Source of the DNA: Bacteroidales bacterium
GTDB taxonomy: Bacteria > Bacteroidota > Bacteroidia > Bacteroidales > P3
Assembly (NCBI GenBank): GCA_017429685.1
Contig: JAFROL010000012.1
Span: forward strand, 1 to 58,750
DNA length: 58,750 nt
Direction: 5' to 3'
Made by a program: the position numbers and the translations under genes. The notes beneath the pieces were generated by a model. That model saw only the letters and a list, made by a program, of their open reading frames with translations. It was not told the origin of the DNA and searched no databases. Positions 53,592 through 58,750 of the stretch are shown here, piece after piece (the stretch's first letter is position 1; every line of letters begins with the position of its first letter).

Positions 53592-54314
53592 TCAGGGCTG
53601 GCCGTAGTATTCGATGGTGCGCTCGATGGTGTACATCGGCTGGCCGTTGAGCGCGTAGCGGCAGCGGGTCCAGTTGCCGCGGCGGTCGTAGGTGTAGGTG
53701 CGCGTTTCGGTGGTTACGGTCACCTCGTCGTCGTTGTAGAAGGTCTGGGTGCGCTTTTTCAGGTTGCCCTTTTTGTCGTATTTGCGCCGCTCGGTCCAGA
53801 GCAGCAGCTCGTCGGCGGTGTACTGCTCGATCGAGGCCAGACGCTCGCGCTTGTCGTAGGTGCTGACGGTGCGCCGCGTGACGACGGTGCTGTCGGGGTG
53901 GTAGGTGTACTCGATGCTCATCGCCAGGTTGCCGCCTTCGGCATAGATGCAGTGCGTCGACGAAATCAGGCGCTTGCGGAGGTCGTACTGGCGCAGCTCG
54001 ACGAGGTCGCCGTCGTAGTCGAAGGTGTATTGCTTGTTCTGGCCTATGTCGCTCATCGTCAATGGGTAGCGCGTCGTGCGCTCGCCGCCGAAGCCACGCT
54101 TGCGGTACTCTGTCAGCTTTCCGACGGAATCGAACAAATAGGTCTCCTGGAAGTTGTTGTCGTTCCCGCCCTCATATTTCTGTACGACAGTGATTTGCCG
54201 TGGCCACGCCCGCAGGTTGTAGGTGTCGTAGTCGGGCTGCGTGAGCCCCTGCCGCGAGTGCTGCGCGTACATCAGGCAGGGGAACAAGAATAAGAAGCAA
54301 AAGAATTTTTTCAT
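53592..54314 (-). CDS. Secreted YD-repeat-like protein
   Basis: 240 residues with signal peptide MKKFFCFLFLFPCLMYAQ. The body has repeated strands of the type YDxxxxLxxxxxY (FDYDGDLVELRQY, YDKRERLASIEQY, YDKKGNLKKRTQTFY, YDRRGNWTRCRY). Role unknown; probably periplasmic or surface. Comparable in style to the 10704-11654 protein. Confidence 0.75.
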   Translation of the reverse strand: MKKFFCFLFLFPCLMYAQHSRQGLTQPDYDTYNLRAWPRQITVVQKYEGGNDNNFQETYLFDSVGKLTEYRKRGFGGERTTRYPLTMSDIGQNKQYTFDYDGDLVELRQYDLRKRLISSTHCIYAEGGNLAMSIEYTYHPDSTVVTRRTVSTYDKRERLASIEQYTADELLLWTERRKYDKKGNLKKRTQTFYNDDEVTVTTETRTYTYDRRGNWTRCRYALNGQPMYTIERTIEYYGQP

Positions 54315-54355
54315 AAGAATCGTTACTGTTTGGCCTGCTTGCGCAGGCCGGTTTT

Positions 54356-54501
54356 AAACAGGAATTATCAGAAATCCCGTTCTTTGTATTTGGTTAGGTC
54401 AGTCATAATTATTTCTGGTCAATTCCTGGTTTATTTCTGGTAATTCCTGTTTAAAAAGACTGATAATTCCTGTCTAAAAGAAAACTGATAATTCCTGTTT
54501 G
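54356..54501. repeat. AATTCCTG repeat cluster, 3' side of ettA
   Basis: A perfect 16-bp inverted repeat AAACAGGAATTATCAG (54356-54371) / CTGATAATTCCTGTTT (54485-54500) encloses three more AATTCCTG units. The segment around 54412-54455 (GGTCAATTCCTGG..GGTAATTCCTG) matches the 56236-56280 copy on the other side of ettA. Confidence 0.85.
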
Positions 54502-54511
54502 AAAAAAAAGT

Positions 54512-56179
<1,668 letters not shown>

Positions 56180-56235
56180 AATTTATGTTGATATAATATT
56201 GTTATTCAGTATTGTTAATTGGTAAAATAATTGAC

Positions 56236-56280
56236 ATTTATGGTCAATTCCTGGTTATTTATGGTAATTCCTGTTCAAAG
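56236..56280. repeat. AATTCCTG repeat, 5' side of ettA
   Basis: TATGGTCAATTCCTGG..TATGGTAATTCCTG, a direct-repeat partner of about 54410-54455, with one copy on each side of ettA. Confidence 0.75.
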
Positions 56281-56282
56281 AA

Positions 56283-56705
56283 TCAGATGGCGATAAGTTC
56301 TTCGCCAAGATTTTTCAATGCCTGTTTTATTTCAAGTTTGCGGTGCTCGCTGGGTGTTTTTATTCCATATATATATTTCGACAAAAGGCTTTTGTTTATG
56401 CCCATCTGACGAGCCACTTCCGATACGTTCAACTGCGGGAAACGCTTGAAAATCCGAGCTATCTCATTGTCTCTATCTGGCTCTTTTTCTTCGAGAAAAC
56501 TGGATATGTGTATATCTTCGTCGATTTCAGGCCAACGCACAGCATCGCCCTGTGGGTCGATGATGTATTCTTGTCGCTGTTTGCTGTCTGCATCCATTAG
56601 CAACGGGAATGCTTCCAGCGGACGGCTGTGGGTTTGCCCTGCGCTATCGCGCATATAGATGCGCCCTTCGTCAAACCATATTGTTTTGATTGATATGTTA
56701 TTCAT
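56283..56705 (-). CDS. DUF2442-like protein with C-terminal helix-turn-helix
   Basis: 140 residues from the ATG at 56705, chosen because of a strong GGAAGGAG about 8 nt upstream. The N-terminal half (FDEGRIYMRDSAGQTHSRPLEAFPLL) resembles DUF2442. Residues 90-140 (PQLNVSEVARQMGINKSLLSKYIYGIKTPS) are an XRE-type helix-turn-helix. This architecture fits an antitoxin or regulator paired with a small DUF4160 toxin, but no partner is seen here. It has its own divergent promoter. Confidence 0.8.
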   Translation of the reverse strand: MNNISIKTIWFDEGRIYMRDSAGQTHSRPLEAFPLLMDADSKQRQEYIIDPQGDAVRWPEIDEDIHISSFLEEKEPDRDNEIARIFKRFPQLNVSEVARQMGINKSLLSKYIYGIKTPSEHRKLEIKQALKNLGEELIAI

Positions 56706-56753
56706 CGTGATACTCCTTCCAGGCTCCTGTCTTTTCTGTCTTAATACAATTTG

Positions 56754-56785
56754 CAAAGATAGGAATAAATTTTTATCCCCGCAAA
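56754..56785 (-). promoter_or_regulatory. Promoter of the DUF2442-HTH gene
   Basis: Minus strand: TTTG (56785-56782), spacer 20, TATCTTTG (56761-56754), about 45 nt before the ATG. Confidence 0.8.
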
Positions 56786-56790
56786 TTTTT

Positions 56791-56821
56791 TTTGCCAGTT
56801 TTGGGAAAAGTCGTATTTTTG
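56791..56821 (+). promoter_or_regulatory. Divergent plus-strand consensus promoter
   Basis: TTTG (56791-56794), spacer 19, TATTTTTG (56814-56821). Transcription would start near 56828 and run through a hairpin GCAAACC..GGTTTGC (about 56827-56848), then 270 nt of non-gene sequence to the chimeric gene at 57126. Confidence 0.8.
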
Positions 56822-56887
56822 CATTCGCAAACCGCAAGGAAGGTTTGCCGAAAGAAAGCGCATTTTCGCCTTATTCCGATCGTGTAA

Positions 56888-57052
56888 ATCTCGACAATTT
56901 ACCCATCTGAAAAACTAGGAATAAAGGAGTTCCGAGATGCTCCATTGGATTATATTGTACCCAATATACGTCCATTTGTGGAGCAATTCACTAACCTTTA
57001 TATTCGTTTTTCAGGGAAGTCGAGACCCTTACACGAGAAGATAGAGACATAA
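56888..57052 (+). pseudogene. Possible C-terminal gene remnant
   Basis: A frame without a start codon encodes 54 residues that read like a natural protein end (KLGIKEFRDAPLDYIV ... FTNLYIRFSGKSRP), stopping with TAA at 57050-57052. No family recognised. It may be what is left of a gene served by the 56791-56821 promoter. Confidence 0.3.
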
Positions 57053-57125
57053 TGGATGGCTCCACTTTCTTCGTTGTACTTATTCCCCATCGAGCCGTGG
57101 AAAAACAATAGCAATAATAAAACTT

Positions 57126-58487
57126 ATGAAGCTTAATTTTGATGATGATTTCGAAGGAAAAGTTAGCACAATAGTATGTGGAAAGTTTAATAAACTATAT
57201 GGCAAAGAAAAACTATCTAAAATTGATATTCTTAGTATTTTCATTAACTCAAAGAAACACTATTTAAATGAATTGGGAAAATCTGTTAGAATTGATGGTG
57301 AAAAAATAACATATAATTTAGCATCGTATATATGCATAATGCCGGATGGTTATACGACTGAAAAAGGAGATCAAATTTACGTGTGGATGCACAGAAAATC
57401 GAATGGAGAATTTGGGAAGGTAAATGTAGGGACTCATTCTGATTTTGATAATTATGTATCTGAGAATAATTCTATTAAGCTGGGTTTTTTGTATTTTGAA
57501 AATTACAAACGGTATGAGGCATTTGAAAATGAATTGAAGGATGTGGATGTAGTGACAAATGGTGACGTTAATTTGCATAGTTATTTTGAGGGGCAAGCGA
57601 AACAGGTATTAAACAGTAATGATAGAACGCTTGATGAAAAAGTTTCTTCAAACTCAAAAATAAAGTATAACACAAACCTCAAAACTGCCGATGGCAAATG
57701 TTTATTTATTGAAGGTTATGTTGTCAGATTGCGCAACGAATGCTTTATAATTAATCCGACGGTTAAATTATATTCACCCAGAAAAAAACGAATATCCGTA
57801 GTCGGTTTAAAAAAAGGCCTCCTTGTTTTAGTTGTTTTATTTTCTTTTTTTAAGAATGGTTATGCTCAATCATTTTCAGTAGTTGTTCCAAGTGGGCAAA
57901 CTCTACACTGTAGCCTTTATAATAGTGAGGTTTATATTATACAAAGTGATCCTCTTACGATGAAAGGGAATTTGATTATTCCTGACAGCGTTTCTAGAAA
58001 TAACCATACGTATCCTATTATTGGAATAAGCGGTGGAGCATTCAAAAATTGTGATTCTTTATTATCTATATATATTCCCAAAACGATTAATTATATAGCG
58101 GATTTTTATTTGGGGGAACACGTATTTGATGGTTGTTCCAGTCTCTCGACTATAACTATTGATCCTGAAAACACTGTGTTTGACAGCCGAAACGATTGCA
58201 ATGCAATTATTGAAACTTCGTCTAATACTCTTATTGTAGGGTGTAATAATACTGTAATTCCTAACTCAATTGTCGAAATTGGCGATGGTGCTTTTAATAA
58301 GTATAGCGGTTTAACATCAATGACAATACCCAATTCAGTAATCAAAATAGGGAATTCCGCATTTTCTAATTGTACTGGATTAATTTCGTTAACAATACCC
58401 AATTCTGTAACCAAAATAGGGAATTACGCATTTTCTAATTGTACTGGATTAATTTCATTAGTGTCCACTAAAAAAATATCAATTTAA
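57126..58487 (+). CDS. Chimeric BspA-like leucine-rich-repeat protein, 3' end cut by an IS
   Basis: 453 residues as read. Residues 1-220 are a soluble, AT-rich region I do not recognise. At about 228 a sequence typical of a signal peptide begins in mid-protein (LKKGLLVLVVLFSFFKNGYAQ), with Leu where a Met would be expected. It is followed by BspA-type leucine-rich repeats (LTSMTIPNSVIKIGNSAFSNCTG). The last two repeats are 69-bp near-identical units at DNA level (about 58341-58457). After ISL the frame continues only into insertion-sequence DNA (VSTKKISI, stop). The protein is thus both a fusion and a truncation. The intact LRR part was presumably a secreted surface protein. Confidence 0.75.
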   Translation: MKLNFDDDFEGKVSTIVCGKFNKLYGKEKLSKIDILSIFINSKKHYLNELGKSVRIDGEKITYNLASYICIMPDGYTTEKGDQIYVWMHRKSNGEFGKVNVGTHSDFDNYVSENNSIKLGFLYFENYKRYEAFENELKDVDVVTNGDVNLHSYFEGQAKQVLNSNDRTLDEKVSSNSKIKYNTNLKTADGKCLFIEGYVVRLRNECFIINPTVKLYSPRKKRISVVGLKKGLLVLVVLFSFFKNGYAQSFSVVVPSGQTLHCSLYNSEVYIIQSDPLTMKGNLIIPDSVSRNNHTYPIIGISGGAFKNCDSLLSIYIPKTINYIADFYLGEHVFDGCSSLSTITIDPENTVFDSRNDCNAIIETSSNTLIVGCNNTVIPNSIVEIGDGAFNKYSGLTSMTIPNSVIKIGNSAFSNCTGLISLTIPNSVTKIGNYAFSNCTGLISLVSTKKISI

Positions 58488-58750
58488 AAGTTTAACAATA
58501 ACTGTCCATTAAAATCGTTGAGTTCTTTGAAATCGTTGAGTTGATTATTGTTGAAGAGATCGTAAAGCGGAGTTTTGTCTGTAAGCGAAACTCCGAGTAT
58601 CTGCAACACCTCATAGGTGCTTCGTTTCAGCTGCAGATCGTGTTGGACAATTGCCACAAGGCAGTATGCGCAGATGGCCGAATAGATTTGGATGCGCACT
58701 GCGTTTTCAGTGGTACCCCAGAATTTCTTGATTTTCAAATGCTGTTTCAG
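58459..58750 (-). mobile_element. IS4-family insertion sequence, right part only
   Basis: The insertion junction is near 58458, where the leucine-rich repeat pattern stops in mid-unit and TGTCCACTAAAAAAATATC begins. The element extends past the window end. The opposite terminal repeat and target duplication cannot be seen. Confidence 0.8.
58484..58750 (-). CDS. IS4-family transposase, C-terminal fragment (runs off window)
   Basis: The frame is open to the end of the window; an internal Met at 58738 is not the start. The text KIKKFWGTTENAV, QIYSAICAYCLVAIV and LKRSTYEVLQILGVSLTDK is characteristic of the C-terminus of Bacteroidota IS4-type DDE transposases. Only the last 88 codons are present, so intactness of the element cannot be judged. 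Confidence 0.9.
   Translation of the reverse strand: MKQHLKIKKFWGTTENAVRIQIYSAICAYCLVAIVQHDLQLKRSTYEVLQILGVSLTDKTPLYDLFNNNQLNDFKELNDFNGQLLLNF

Overview
The window looks like a chromosome segment of a Bacteroidales (Bacteroidota) bacterium. The evidence is a Bacteroidota-type DnaE with a coiled-coil insert in its PHP domain, GH97 and GH78 glycosidases with signal peptides, TIGR02757 and GSCFA proteins, a TonB protein, BspA-like leucine-rich repeats, and several promoters of the form TTTG-N18-20-TAnnTTTG. Shine-Dalgarno sequences are mostly weak. Genus cannot be read from the sequence.

Layout. 1-6.5 kb: a large secreted repeat protein, a secreted esterase-like hydrolase and a lipoprotein/outer-membrane protein. 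6.5-9.4 kb: dnaK with a probable heat-shock promoter, a cluster of hairpins, an orphan antitoxin-like gene, and a second degraded copy of the dnaK 3' end plus terminator. 9.4-13.4 kb: an accessory block with a Fic protein, a YD-repeat-like secreted protein, a PD-(D/E)XK-like protein, a structured element and an MNT/HEPN pair. 13.4-21.9 kb: a minus-strand operon of GH97, SstT symporter and two GH78 rhamnosidases. 22.1-26.4 kb: a structured small RNA (6S-like), then a macro-like/YopX-like gene, a GIY-YIG gene and an AAA/DUF4143 ATPase flanked by direct repeats. 26.4-36.1 kb, minus strand: SusB-like GH97, a hypothetical gene, rlmB, lolD-like, hutI, TIR-Sel1, a lipoprotein and ruvB. 36.4-41.8 kb, plus strand: a universal stress protein, a BaiN/HI0933-type flavoprotein and a DUF4838-peptidase S66 fusion. 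42-56.7 kb, minus strand: yraN, an ABC-F protein, tonB, TIGR02757, nitroreductase, ddl, GSCFA, dnaE, a YD-like protein, ettA and a DUF2442-HTH gene. 57.1-58.75 kb: a chimeric BspA-like gene cut by an IS4-family insertion sequence that runs off the window.

The most unusual property is a set of composite short-unit repeats. In the best-formed copies, two degenerate tandem arrays with short units (about 7-12 nt) flank a short palindromic core. They fill most intergenic gaps between about 30 and 48 kb. One class (TTAATGCG-type array, GGCTGACGCGTCAGCC core, CTTTCCG-type array) has also entered at least five open reading frames in frame: two GH78, one GH97, hutI and an ABC-F gene. Other arrays supply the last codons of genes. 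I recognise no described element with this organisation; it resembles in concept, not sequence, the Rickettsia palindromic elements. Two roughly 105-bp palindromes with internally homogenised units are a second striking class.
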